Both the position numbers and the translations under genes were made by a program. This document shows positions 48,001-60,764 of a stretch of DNA of 64,000 bases, in pieces. The stretch is from contig NC_020167.2 in assembly GCF_000224145.3 (NCBI RefSeq), positions 800,927 to 864,926 on the forward strand, given 5' to 3'. Each line of letters starts with the position of its first letter. Position 1 is the first letter of the stretch. The DNA is from Ciona intestinalis (Eukaryota > Chordata > Ascidiacea > Phlebobranchia > Cionidae). The notes beneath the pieces are model-generated. The model searched no databases. It had not been told where the DNA came from and saw nothing but the letters and a program-made list of their open reading frames with translations.

Positions 48001-50997
48001 TTTGCACCCAAAAGTAGGTCATCATTTATTTGTTTAGGTCAGCCGTTAGTGAATCGTAAAACTGTTTCTGGTATTGTAAACCTTTTTATTGTATGTTTAT
48101 AAATCTTGTGTGAAATACAGTTTGAGAAATCGGGTCATTAATTATTTTATGTTTTAAATTTGGGTCAATAGACAATAGGCGTAAAAGTAGTGACTTAAAT
48201 AGAAGTTCTATTGCTGCATGATCTTCAGTAAATTCATATACAATATCTTGTGCAGATAATACATGACCGTGTGTTCCCCGAGCAAGCACGACCAGCATTT
48301 GCATGGAATTCTCAACCAGGAGCTTTATATTTCAATTCTGATACCGCGCCCAGCTCATATCCATTTTATCATGGACTTCTTGGTAAGTTGAACAATATAT
48401 AAACTCGGTTCTGTGTAAGGGATAGTAGGTTAGGCGTTGACCTTTAAAAAGTACAGCTGAATGTAATGTAACTTGTATTATTCTCGCGCGACCAGAAAAA
48501 ACAATCACGGGTTTGACAGGTGTTCTGTTTCATACACCTCATGCCAGCTTACAAGTTACTGTGTATGTTACTTTATAGGTAAATATTTTTTTTTTGTGTA
48601 TTGCGATTGCGGATAATTCGGACAACTCATTAGTGATCACTGGGTTGGAGCAATTGCTGTTAAGTGTTTTGCCTAAGCAGAACACATACGCCCTCTTTAG
48701 TAGCAGCGACGAGATTTGAAACCATTACTTTTGGGTTAGAGGCAGACCTGCTAACCAACTGTGCAACAGCGCCGGAACTGATTATATGATTCTCATTTAA
48801 CCGTTTCTTTTAAAAGAAAAATATTTCACCAAATCATATGATAAACAGGTGTTGATGCTCCCATGAAATTCACGGCCGTGATACAAGCCACCGCACCTGT
48901 GACGTCATCAGCCGCACCCATAGTTAAATTGCTTCGTAATTTAGTTCAAAGTTCTTCATGTAATGAGGTAAGTCTGATGGGAAAAATTTCCTTTCATCTG
49001 TTAGTTTAATTTAATTTTCTAAAATATTTTATCCGTTAGTTTAATTTAAAATAATTTACTGAAAAACGAGCACGTTTTCAACCGTCCACCATTGTTATAG
49101 ATCGTGGTGTTATGGCATTGCGGGAAACCTCCGATTCCCAACGACAGATGGCGTGTATTGGTTCCGCAAGATGGCGCTCACGAGATACCGATACGAGTAA
49201 TAGACGACCAACCTAAAACGATGGGCCGTCGGTTCCTTCCGCGTCAATTCACCACAGATGCGATACTAAGTCTTGATGATGACGTCATGCTGAATTCACA
49301 AGAGGTAATGGTAACGTAAACAAACGAAACATTTGCGCAAGCACTTAACGATAATTGCTTTAACCCAGTAGTCACTAATGGCTTGTACGTTTTAGTTTTA
49401 GCCGCACAGAAATAAACATTAAACAACACAAACAACCATAAGTTGTATACGTGACACTCGTGTATGCCCACATCAGTTGTATAAAGCCACCGCATAATAA
49501 CATAGGTATACAAAATACAAGCTCACCCTACATGCTAGAATAAACAAGTAGTTGTCCTTTACATGGACATAGCACTATAAGAGTTAATTCATCACGTTAA
49601 CCGTTTTCTGTACTTATTTACAAAAATATATTTACATAATCTCAGTATCTCATCATTAGTTTTTATCTCCGTGTTTTTGTTTTATGTAATTAGTTTTTCC
49701 ATGGAGTTAATTGCTGGTGTTTTAATTAAACAATCCATTTATAAATATTCTTATATGGTAGTTTTGCCGTTTAGTAAAAATTAAAATTGTACGAAAATTA
49801 TATTCACATGCATAATTCCTTTGTTTTCCACGAGCATTTCAACATTGTTTTTACTTTATCTCTAATATTAGGTTAAAATTAACCATTGCATTATACTGAC
49901 AGATCGACTTCGCATTCGACGTATGGCGGTCGTTTCCCGACCGTATCGTCGGCTTCCCTGCACGCAGTCACTTTTGGAACTCAAGTAAAAGCAAATGGGT
50001 GTATACATCAAAGTGGTCGAATAGCTACAGTATAGTTCTAACAGGGGCTGCATTCATACACAGGTACTTTATAAAAACGTATAATAAAACATCACGTTAT
50101 AACATTTCCGGTTTTCTCAGATATTACTTGAAACTTTACTCGGAGTGGCTTCCACCGTCGCTAAGGAAAACAGTCGATGAAACGAGTAATTGTGAAGATA
50201 TTTTAATGAACATGTTGGTGGCTCACGTGACAAGGCTACCACCGGTTAAAGGTAAACACTTGTTTTCGTGTCTTTACGCACACTTTTGTTTCTATTAAAA
50301 GTCTAAATTAAATAAAATAAATGGCTTGTTTGTCTGCTAGGTGTAGCGACCATGCTTATTTTTTTCCAATTAAATGTAAATATGTTTTTAACTGTTAGCG
50401 TGTTTTAACAACTGTTGTTTTGTCGCTATATCCTGTCTTTTCGCTTAAAATAAATCTTCGCTACTGTAATTACAAATTAAAGTTAATATTATTATTATCT
50501 AACTAAATTATTTTACAAGTTATATTTTCCAACAGTCACCCAGAAAAAGCAATACAAAGACACTTCAGCGTCGCAACCGTATGTGAATCACGCTGGTGTT
50601 GTGTCAAGGTGGTCCGATCCTCGACATTTCGCTGAACGCCAGACCTGCATGCAGAGGTATCTTATTTACCATAATACACAGTGGTTAAAAATTGACGGCA
50701 TTTTACTGCTGACAAACAATTTTTGCTATTTTTTATAAAATAACCTAAAATTTGATTTCATGACAAAAAAATATAGACTCCGCAACGATATGAATCTTTT
50801 CAAACGATGGCTAACTGCTTTAAACACCTTGTATAACTAAACCATGCATATCTAATTCAATTAAATCTATTTTCTCCAGTTTCGAAGCCTGGTTTGGGTA
50901 TATGCCCCTTATTTCTTCGGAGACTCGCTTTGATCCTTCACTTTACAAAGATAATGTTTCCGTTACAAGAAAGAAATATCCAAAAATTGAAATTTGA
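42065..50997 (+). CDS. EXT1: Exostosin-1, heparan sulfate co-polymerase, complete
   Basis: Golgi/ER type II membrane glycosyltransferase that, with EXT2, extends heparan sulfate by alternating GlcA and GlcNAc. Eleven exons with consistent phases code for 766 residues (human 746): 42065-42909, 43150-43302, 47058-47259, 47657-47776, 48256-48382, 48849-48967, 49101-49304, 49903-50063, 50121-50251, 50536-50656, 50880-50997. The N-terminus MQANKRY matches vertebrate MQAKKRY; residues about 8-24 form the signal anchor. The exostosin (GlcA-transferase, GT47) domain shows [44 protein letters not shown] and [17 protein letters not shown]. The GlcNAc-transferase (GT64) domain shows [16 protein letters not shown] (metal-binding Asp cluster, residues 581-583), [18 protein letters not shown] and FGYMPLI. 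The stop follows KYPKIEI, close to the human end. Intron 2 is 3.75 kb. It lies 1.35 kb downstream of ALDH16A1 on the same strand. An AG directly precedes the ATG. Confidence 0.97.
43009..43125 (+). repeat. SINE, tRNA-like head
   Basis: Clear head half in EXT1 intron 1. The B-box-like ggctcgagacc lies at 43064-43074, followed by the cctTGAGCAAGACACTTA core. Confidence 0.75.
48462..48778 (-). repeat. tRNA-derived SINE, near full length
   Basis: Reverse copy in EXT1 intron 5, from tail to tRNA-like head. Confidence 0.85.
49338..49408 (+). repeat. SINE core fragment
   Basis: Short piece (cacttaacgataattgcttt..) in EXT1 intron 7. Confidence 0.5.
50326..50510 (+). repeat. (ATT)n-type interspersed repeat, long copy
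   Basis: Same layout as 15132-15312, ending in ATTATTATTATC, in EXT1 intron 9. Confidence 0.7.
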
Positions 50998-51559
50998 ACA
51001 ACTAGTCTTAAGTTTAACGAATGACAAAAGTTAAAGAACATTGTTTAACAACGTTCTAAATCAATGCACTACAAACACTTTCAAGCCACACATACACGCG
51101 CACCACTTTCTTCATTGGTTGATGAGACCAAATAATTTCAATTAAAGTTTCCTAGATCCCACCCTATGTTTGCATCAAAGTTAAATGTTGCCAAACCCGA
51201 CTTATTTTCATATCTTTTTCTAATTCTATTTATTTCTGTACATTTTCCTACACGTCACGCTTTCATATACCCGTGCTATAGTTACTAACCGAGTTGCCTC
51301 ACTACGGACTATTTTGGATAAAGTATTCAAACTTTCGCTTTTGTTGGTTGCAGTAACTTGTCAAAGCATTGGCGACGCATGCATGATGTGTGTGATCATG
51401 ATGTTACAGCAACGTTGTTCTGGTTGTTAGTTTAAGTTAAAGCAACACACCATGTTTGTAAATTGATTGTTACCAAATCGTTGTGTTATTCTCGTGTCTC
51501 GGTAATGCTTTCTCCCGAACCATGAAATACATCCACATGAAACCGCAACTTGTGTTCTA

Positions 51560-51565
51560 AATAAA
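51560..51565 (+). terminator. Candidate polyadenylation signal of EXT1
   Basis: AATAAA about 560 bases after the EXT1 stop. It would give a 3' UTR of ordinary length; other A-rich sites closer to the stop are possible. Confidence 0.3.
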
Positions 51566-51914
51566 AACGATTGTTCCTAATAAGGTCTGCTTGCACATTT
51601 TATTGCTTCAAAATACAGGCAGACATCTGTTCGTAAAGTAATTTTGGATATTTACCCGCAGATTTTCTTGTATGTTCCACGTTAGGATTGGCTGTGCTAT
51701 AATATCTCGCAGATCTTCGGTTTTAAAATATCTTCGGTTTTAAAACATAAATGTTATTTTTTAACATAAATGTTATAAGTTATTTATGTAATATGTCAAA
51801 TTATTTCAAATGTCATATATTACATAAAAATCGACGCCGAGTCGCAAGGAACACACCGTTCGCCTCGTAACTATGGAATTACGATCAAGCTCGTTACCAT
51901 TGTGAATGTATAAA

Positions 51915-52099
51915 GTATAAGGAGGACGACGGGACACCTTTAGCACACAATATCAAAATAGCCTGATAACAAAAACCAATGGTCCACGGGAGTTGTGAGG
52001 ATACGGTTTTATAATTCTTGGAATGTTTTTTGTTTACTACCAAATGGGAAGAGAAAATAGAATGGAAAGGTGTCCCATCTTCCCCACCCTACTATATAT
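51915..52099 (+). repeat. MITE copy
   Basis: Copy downstream of EXT1. The right end is perfect; the left end is diverged. Confidence 0.8.
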
Positions 52100-52196
52100 A
52101 CATATTTGTCCTTATACATGATCAACCGCACATTGCTCCAATCCACTAACAGGTTGTCTTTATATCAATCGTGTCAGTCGTGCATAAAAACAACCT
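52100..52196 (+). repeat. SINE core fragment
   Basis: Diverged core, directly after the MITE ending at 52099. Confidence 0.5.
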
Positions 52197-54564
52197 CTAA
52201 CAACGTTAAATAAATGGCAACGCGTAAACAAGAATGAAATATATGATATCCGACGTCTCTGTTCCGGCACAAAAATAAGGATCACCCATTCACAAAAACA
52301 AAGTTTGTACCGTATCCAAACATCGGCAATATATATTTCCCACGCCATTTCACTTCTATATCGGTGATTCATTACTGCTAAAAATACTCCTTTTAAATTG
52401 AATTATGCATGACGGGAACATGTAGTGGGATAACGATGAATGATTCGCTATAAATTATTTGCTGGTATCGTGCATTATAAATATGGGAGGTTGGCCGTGA
52501 GAACCTGAATACGTTAATCTGTTTGCACCTAGGGTGAAACTTGCCAAGTTTAGATCAAAAACGCGTCAAGACAAACACTAAGAACGCAAATAAAGCAACC
52601 GCTGGGCGTATCTTTGGAGCCACGCACCAGACAAAGGGATCACGCAATTATGACGCACAACCGAACGTGCCTTACGCCGCTTCATTATCTTATTATATTT
52701 TAAGCGTAAAGTAATATCTTAACCCCTTTTTAATTTTGACGTTAGTCATGTTAGCCAATTGTAATACAAAAGTGTTAATATCCTAACACATAAGCCAACC
52801 ACGTATAATGGGTAGATATGCGACACCAAATGACACGTTGCTGGTGGTATACCAGATGTTTGTGGCTGTGAGACGTTGTATTGAGACCGAGGTGGTCCAC
52901 CTGTGTTTGAGAATACAAGTAACTACTAATATTTTTCGCACGAACAGTAAATTTAAAATCAGAAAATAAATTTTTCGTAATATGTGTTAATACTAAAAGA
53001 ATATGTTTGGTGTTCTTCAAACAATTGCGGGCGTGTGTCAAGTAACATTGTGTCTTTGTATGAAACACGACCGATGTTCAACCGCATTGTGAAGGAGCCG
53101 GCAAAAAAACAAAACCCTTCACATTTTGAAGGGTGCTATATTTGGTGAAGTGCCGGGTTCACTTGTCATGTGGTTTTCACTAAATTCGCTTTGATGTATG
53201 AAATCAATTCGAATATGTGACTTTTACTTTGGGGACTACGTCTGAATCCCGGTTCCCAAACTCTGTTTCGCATATTGTCACGATTTGCAAAATTTGTGAC
53301 GAGTGCTTTGCAGGTAAAAAAATCCTTTTGTTAATGAATGGGTTAAATTTAGGTGAAGTTTTACTCGGTTTCAAAGTTCACTTTATTACGTAATAAAGTA
53401 ATGTATGGTGGTATTGTCAATGAATAGACGGCGGAAGAAGCACACCCGATCACACACCTCACGCGTGATTCAACTTGTTTTCCAGCATCACCGGCTTGAC
53501 GTGGATTAGGACAATAGCAGAGTAACAAAGGCGTGGATTGCGCTATGTCAGCACGTTAGGCTCACACCGGTGTCGAATTTCAAAAGAATATATAAGATTC
53601 TCTTAAAACCGGTATTTAAAATATACGTTAGATATGTTTATATTCAAATAAATGTTGCGGCAACACAAATTGCTTAAACTATTATCTGCTCTAAATTTTA
53701 TTTCGCGAAAAACTTGCAACTTGCTTTTATTTTGTTCATCTTTCTTTCGACCAATCATATCCACCCAAGAAGGGAATCGCCATGGAGGGCTTGTTATTTT
53801 TACACCACGCCCGCGCTATTTTTGTCGTAACCTTACAATTATAAAGATGTTGTTTGTCGCTTCAACGTGAATAACCCAAGCAATGTTGTTGACTTTTCTA
53901 TTAACTGTATAAAAATAGCTTTTACTCAGGGAAATTAAAAATTGTAGAGGCATTGATATATGCGATGGTTTACCAGACGGTGGTTATGTATCTAGTTTGG
54001 AAGAAACGTTATTGGAAAACCTCAACTCGTTTCTAAGGTGCGCCACGCATATATATAGCATGAAATACTATTTATTTATGTAATATTCGATTCGCGCCAA
54101 CAAAACAAAGTCTCAGCTTCTATAATGGTTTCATTTACGCTGTTTTTAACTTTACGAAACTTCAGCTGTTATTTGTGGCATAAACCAAATCTAAACACCC
54201 TGCTATATATGTGTTGTTGCATAGTCGCAATAAATAACGTGGTGGTTCAATGTTTCCGTAGTCAACATGGGTGGAGCGATTCGCGGTCAAACCCTGCTTA
54301 ACAAGTCCGTGTTAATTTGCACTGCTACATTTAATTGATTGTTATAGGAACGGAAAATTCCATGCGTATAGCAAGAATTTTGCTTCACTCGGTTTTGCTG
54401 TAACTGCTGTTGGTTATTTCATAAACAACAAATTAATTGCTCCAACTTTTCATTTTATTGCTTATGAACTTATGTAAAGAATGCAGGATTGTAATAACAA
54501 CAACGATAATAGGTCAATTGTGTGTCAGTTAATCAATTCACTTGCATTGGTGTTTTTTGATATT

Positions 54565-54570
54565 TTTATT
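54565..54570 (-). terminator. Candidate polyadenylation signal of insulin-like gene 1
   Basis: AATAAA on the minus strand about 300 bases beyond the stop at 54872. Confidence 0.4.
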
Positions 54571-54871
54571 CAGTGAAAATACAACATTAATTGTGCAAAG
54601 CTGTGTTTTCCAAGCTTGTGACTTGATGGTAAGAAATGTTGCGTGTGTGGTTTGTAGGTGGCTGTGGTGACATCGAGACGCAATATATGGAACTTTAGTG
54701 TGTGGCAAGCTTCGTATTTGATGTTACTGAATATTTTCTGGAGACAGTCACAGTGATAGTTGTTTGTTGTGTGGCAAGCATCTTCACGTTCACTTCGCTT
54801 TCTCATTGCTTTCTCTCTGCCCTTGACTTCATCATGGTCGCTACGGTGTACGACAAACAACTTGTATACGC

Positions 54872-56101
54872 TTAGCCACAGTATGTACGAAGAATCCACT
54901 TTCTGTTGCAGCTACCTCGACAACACTCCGTTACAAGATCTCGGCGAACTCGTCTTGCAAGGCGACGTCGGTTGTTGTGCAGATGGTTACCAACACTGAA
55001 AAATAAATTATCTGGTTAATTAAAATGAACCGTGCGACAAAAATAGCCTGGCCCCCAGCAAAGAATATTAAGATAAAACTGATTAGATCGCTTTACGCAT
55101 GCGATAGATCCGGCGACGGCGGGATGCCTACAAATTGATCTGGGCGACCGAGACCACATTTTTCCACGAAAAGAAGCAACTGCGTGAACAACAAGTTTGC
55201 GAGCATTGGTCGGGGCCGTGCGAACCTTCTGCGTTCATGATTGCAATGCCGTGATAGTAATCTCGTGCCGATATTAACCGGCCGGTAAAATGCCTATACC
55301 ATCATTCGTTTAACTTCCCCAGGGCGAGTTAGTTCATTGTTCACAAAACAATATCACTTTAACATTCGCGGAACGTAGGCATAACCGACGCAACAAGCTT
55401 CACGCTAAAATAAGTACAAGTTCACTTACGTAACTAAGCCTCGTAGTACTGAAACAGACGGTGAAGTTTCTTGAATAATTTCTTTAATAGTAGTAGCTGA
55501 TCGAGTTCTGCGGTGGTGTCCTGCAAAAGAACCTTGTGTTAAGAATGTGTTTCAAGCATGTATGGAACGCAATTGAAATCGATCATTTTTGCCACGTAAG
55601 CAGTGACGTAACTATCCGTAAGTTAAATTGTTTTGCTGCTTAAATTGACGACAAAGCTGGCGATTTTCGCACGCGATTTAAGGTAAACGATCCAGACTTG
55701 TAATCGAATACATGCAACTCAATGCTGCATGTTCAAGAACGCTCCCGCTATGCAACAGCTGCAACCAAGAATGTGCGAAACCCGAGTAACACCGGCGTCG
55801 GTATGTTTACCTAACCCCGCCAGGTCAAACGCTTAGACTTGGATTTCAGATACCAGATAACGAAAACACTTTTTAGTTCAGTGTTGCTATAAATTTTACA
55901 TAACTAATTCGATATACACTTACGATATCTGCCGGGGTATTTCATTTGCAGGAGAAGTGTTTTAGGATTAAAGACACCACGTTCGCCACATATGAATCGC
56001 AATCTGTTAATAAGTCTTGCTCCACAAGCTCCCGACCATGATTCGACTGGTGAAGGTGTGATGATGAACAGAACAATAAGAACGACGATCACGATCTTCA
56101 T
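54872..56101 (-). CDS. INS-L: Insulin/relaxin-family peptide precursor 1
   Basis: Secreted insulin-family preprohormone, 130 residues, three exons on the minus strand: 56101-55924, 55520-55430, 54995-54872 (TAA). Residues 1 to about 21 form a strongly hydrophobic signal peptide. The B chain reads ACGARLINRLRFICGERG, with the family spacing of 11 residues between its two cysteines and the LCGxxL...CGxRG look. Exon 2 encodes a C-peptide with basic sites (HHRRTR). Exon 3 carries the run RRRLARRVRR, then the A chain DLVTECCRGSCNRKWILRTY followed by CG and stop. All six cysteines are present, but the last two are separated by nine residues where insulins and relaxins normally have eight. The first intron is phase 1, as in vertebrate insulin genes. 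A TATAAA lies 125 bp upstream of the ATG and an AATAAA about 300 bp past the stop. Which published Ciona insulin-like gene this is cannot be settled without a search. Confidence 0.92.
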
Positions 56102-56225
56102 GGTGCTTTGCTTTCAGATTCACTGTCCTGTTACAAAGCTGCAGTTTTCAGTTTGCAACCCACGCTCTTAATGATTCTAACAGAGAATAAGAACAAATAT
56201 AGTTAATGGTTCGACGACATACCTC

Positions 56226-56231
56226 TTTATA
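56226..56231 (-). promoter_or_regulatory. TATA box of insulin-like gene 1
   Basis: TATAAA in the context GTGTATAAAGAGG on the minus strand, 125 bases upstream of the insulin-like 1 ATG. It is well placed for a short 5' UTR. Confidence 0.45.
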
Positions 56232-59200
56232 CACCACAAACATTTTTTCTCGCCTTATCAAGCGGTTGTAAAACCAATTAAGTTGATAATAAACTGATAC
56301 GACAGCGAATTTTCCTTTTCGGCCTACGCGTGCCCCGCGACGTCACGCTGCTATATTCGGGCACACGCCGTGCTTGTATCAGTGAGGTGCATGCCACCGA
56401 CTGAGATCACGACTTGATCAATCAAGTCAACAAAAGCAACACGCGGTTAAAACAATTCTTAAACACAACAGCTCAGCGGTGTCCCACCAAGTCGTGTGCA
56501 AAGTTCGATAACAACAACAACAAACCGCGGATTGTTAAACTAAATCCAAAGTGGATTTTATTAATCCGTTTTCGTAAATTGCCGCGATGGAAACGACTGT
56601 TTAGGTAACGAATTATTATTGTTATTTAAAAAACAGCAACAAATGCTACGAAAATGTTAAACAAGGTTGATCGTTGCCGGCTAACAAAGTTCCGTGTTCA
56701 AAACATTTTTTTCCCGGTAACTGTAAAAATGTAAAAACAAATTGTTGTTTTCGTCGATCGACCCAATAACCTATTTATATGACCGGTTTACGGTGTCATA
56801 CAGCGATGCGAAAGCGTGATGTCATGGAGCTATTAGTATACGATACTAGGAGGACGGAACGAACTTGACTGAACCCCCTTTAGATATTAATTGTTGTTTA
56901 CAAATGATTGCACGGCCGAACTGAGTGTATTGCTTTCCCTTAACCTGATACGTCTTTCCAACCTTCATACAGTTTCAGTACTTTCAAAAGAAACAAAAAT
57001 GCAAATACTTAATTCTCTAACTGTCGTAATATCAGTGTCATGTTGTAAAACAACTGACTCATGACTCATCAGTGGTATTTACTACAGCTGTTGATGGTAA
57101 AACTTTCTTTAGACTTAGACATACACATTTTAGTGAGACCAGCTCTAACGAGTAATCGTTTGAGGATAACTTAGGTTTTACCATGAGCTGTCCAGACACG
57201 ACTCCGCCCGCGACTGATCACCTCGGCGGTGTCAGAAGCTTAAAAGCAAGTTCGCTATATACCAGCGGGCTCGTTATTCGCTGTTTTTCTTACGTTGTCG
57301 CTTGGCGAAAGACGCCCAGACATTGCGTAACTATCCCCGTATGACACTTGTTTAAAAAACGAGCTGCAAGTTTACACTGGATGGACTACTAATATATAAA
57401 CGACTTCCTTATTTTATTCTATAGTCCCGCAGAATATAAAGACCTGTTTACCCTGTTCGTCTACAATTTCAGATGTTTTTTTCTAACTTCGTGTTTATTT
57501 GGATCACAAGAAGCTGAGGTACCTTGTGAAATATTGACCTCCGAACCCTTTGCCATGTTACCGGCATATAGCACAAAGCGGCTACATATCTTCCCACCTA
57601 GACGACCACCGCATACGCCCATATCAAGATGCTGTTTGTGAAACTGGACACTCCGTGTTCTATCATTATCTCAGGGGCTCAGTGGTTGGTAGTAAGAGCA
57701 ACCAACTGCAGCAATTAACTTAAATCTTTTGTCGAAACCAAGCTTAAATAGCAACGAGACAAAACAACGAATTCGCCAAATTATTCTTTGTGTTTAAAGA
57801 AAACAAAAGTTGTACCACCGATACGTGGACTTAATTGTTATAACCCCGCGTCCGTTTAATCACTTTATTGAAGATCCCCTACTACGCGAAGTTCCGCTCG
57901 ATAATCCGATGTGATCGTTCACAGGCGCAAATCCGTGGTACGAAAGCAAAAGCATAATATTTGTCTTTCGTGTGTTTCTATAATAACATGATGTTTTTGC
58001 ACAAGAAGATTTCTTTAGAGCAGTTACTGCATTTCGATTTGACCCGATTTAAAGCCACTCTATGGTTTGATTTATGTTACATAATGGTTTTGTTTCTTAT
58101 TTTCAAACTAAAATTAAACATAACTGATTTTATCTAATCCGTTTATTTCCTTATTTTTAACGACACATGATGCCGAAAGTGGCCACAGACAGCCATTTAC
58201 TTTACCAGATGAAATATGGCAGAACTCCTGAATCGTTCTACAGTAAGATCAGTCAAAGGTACCGCCAGCACGACACGTTAATCTCTCAAAATAAGGTGTC
58301 AAATGACTATAATGTGCAAATCTACCACCCACAATATGCTATTTCCAGGCAATTTGACGCCAGATTGCTTTAGATAAGTAACATCGTGTCGCGTTCGGTA
58401 TTTCCAAAACTCCTGCTTGTTTCCGGCTCTTTGAGACAGAACAATTTTCGCCAATGTGTCAGATGTATAACACTGCACAGACAACACGTCAACAAATTTG
58501 CTGACGGTTTGGAAACAACTCAAACTTAATTCACTTCATCTTCTACATAAAGTTTTAAATCGAAATCTCATCATTTTTCTGGAACTTGAATTTACGACGA
58601 AGTTTTTAAATTAAAATGAAAACTTTGATTAGCGACTTCAATAAAAGAGAAAATATTGTAACAGGAATTCCATCTAACTTTAAAGAAGTCGTTTCCAGTT
58701 TTAAGAAACATAATTTGAACTTATATAACATCTATTACGGTTATATAGTATAGGATGGGGAAGATGGGACATCTTTTCATTTTGTTTTCTCTTTCCATTT
58801 GGTAGTAAACAAAGAACACTCAAAGAATAATAAAACCGTATTCTCACGACTTTCATAGCCCGTTGTTATTTCTTTAAAACACGATCAGGCTATTTGGATA
58901 TTATGTGTTAAAGGTGTCCCAACTTTTCCACCTTGCTATACTATATGAACCCAAACTGAATTCTTCGGTAATCGACCCAGTTAGGGAACGATATTTTGAG
59001 ACCATGGTTCAAAATTTAGATGTTTACGCGTCAGACGAGGTGCGTGAGAACCCACCAGCCGACCGCGGAATGCCTGTTGTATGACTCAAAACGCCGGTGT
59101 AAAATTTGAATCGAATAAAAAGCTTTTTGTTTGCGACACTTGCTTCTTTTAAATGGTTTTTATATACTGTAGGTTTGGCACACTTTATTATGAAACTTTT

Positions 59201-60764
59201 ACTGTGTAGTTAAATTAACCGATAGGTTTTGATTCTATTATTAGCAGAAGTGCATTTATCGATGATCTAAGATTAGATCAAAGCAACAAACAAAACTTTG
59301 TTTGCGTTTCGGCACGCGAGCCAATTTCCGTTTTGTGTTCACAGTCAATAGCGCGCAATAAAACAGTTGTGGGGTGAAACGTCTGAACTGTAAGCAAACG
59401 GCGCGTGCTGAGCGAAAATTGTTTGTGCTATAAAAACTTGCTGATGATGTTTTAGCATCATCTACATTTTAATCGCATTTTTGTCGTTTTACAGTGATAT
59501 ACAACACTTAATCAATAAAATAATCTCCGTATTAAATTGTTGTTTACTTGAGAACAACTTTTTACGCATCCCGCAGCCTTTCTAAAAAAAACTATCTTGC
59601 AAAGCGGAAGGTTTTCCCGCCATCCAGTGCAAACAACCGTCTATACGGAGGCGGCAGTTTCAACCAATCGCGTTGAAAAGGAAAGGTGTGACCTTGCTGC
59701 CCTACCCACTCGCATTATAATTCTGCTGCAGTTAAAAGATTTCTAGAATTCTCCAACAAAAACCGCTAGTAAAAAAGTGAAGAAACAGCCTTTGATCACC
59801 GCATATAGCTAAGAAAGGGTAGAGGATTATAAGGGTGTGGTGTGCAGACGTATAATCCTTGCATGCCCTCAAACATTCTCACTGTTTTGCTTTGTTGTCC
59901 TGACCCAGTACTGCTGCAGACGGCTGAACCCGAGGTCGAATTTTCGTCGTGGCTTTGCAAAACAACATACCTCCACAACAAATCCGGAAAACATCTTTTT
60001 AACTAAAGTTTCTACAATGTTTTGGACTCAAACTTTGAAACAACAGAGCAACACTTTTACCTTATACACCTTCATGACACCGAGGTGTTTTTATCCAGGG
60101 CGAGCAACAACGTTACAAAACAAGCTCCGCGCTAAAGGCTTATCTATTTTTACTTTAGTTATGAGTTCACTGGTTCTTTTACAAGCGGTTATATATATTT
60201 ATTTAAACTTGTTTAACATAAAGATTGACAACAAAACATTGTAAAAGTATTTCCAGGTGAACAACATCCGCTGAATTTGTAGATTAATGTTTGCATTTCA
60301 TCGCTATACGCACTTGTTTTGCACGAGGAAACCAGAGTGTTGCACTTTTTTAAAATGGCGACTCCGTACACGCATAAGCATCTGCTAGGATATCTTTTTT
60401 AGTTGAAGAAGTGCTGTCGTACTGGGGTGTAAATAAAAAAAAGAGATTTTTCTATTTTGACACGAATATTTTTCTGGTTTATAAAACTAAACTAAACGAA
60501 AAAGACTCGAATCATTAATGAAAGTTAAGAATACGTGATATATCACGTTTGCATTTACTTCAAAGTCATTGCTTCTTGTATATTGTTTATAAGCAATAAC
60601 AATATTGATATTGAAGACATCAATTATAGCCAATATAGCGTATATGATGGCAGTGCTTCGATGGCTGAACTGGAATCTGTTCGGATCTTGTTGTTTTCCA
60701 CGCAGCAGATCCGTTTTTAAGAAAATTCTCATTCGACAAATATTTCACCAAAGTGTTGGCAAAG
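56232..60764. other. Spacer between the two insulin-like genes
   Basis: No convincing coding exon. It holds one MITE, a 69-codon plus-strand frame at 58167-58373 and a 136-codon frame at 59837-60244, neither with recognisable homology or splice support. Confidence 0.5.
58747..58948 (-). repeat. MITE copy
   Basis: Near full-length copy between the two insulin-like genes. Confidence 0.85.

Larger units (their letters stand above)
50998..54564. other. EXT1 3' UTR and intergenic DNA
   Basis: The first ~570 bases are likely EXT1 3' UTR. The rest has one MITE, a SINE fragment and short chance frames only. Confidence 0.5.

Noticed and set aside
32079-50997. ALDH16A1-EXT1 as a Ciona operon
   Set aside because: Ciona operon genes are separated by few or no bases. 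Here the spacer is 1.35 kb with a polyadenylation signal and a possible leader intron.
58167-58373. 68-residue plus-strand frame
   Set aside because: No family match and no flanking splice sites that would extend it. Probably chance.
59837-60244. 135-residue plus-strand open frame between the insulin-like genes
   Set aside because: No recognisable domain, low-complexity composition, no splice or polyadenylation support. Kept only as a note.
60189-60260. CC-x3-C pattern on the minus strand as the A chain of insulin-like 2
   Set aside because: It runs into a stop right after the third cysteine and is out of phase. The A chain at 60894-60765 fits fully.
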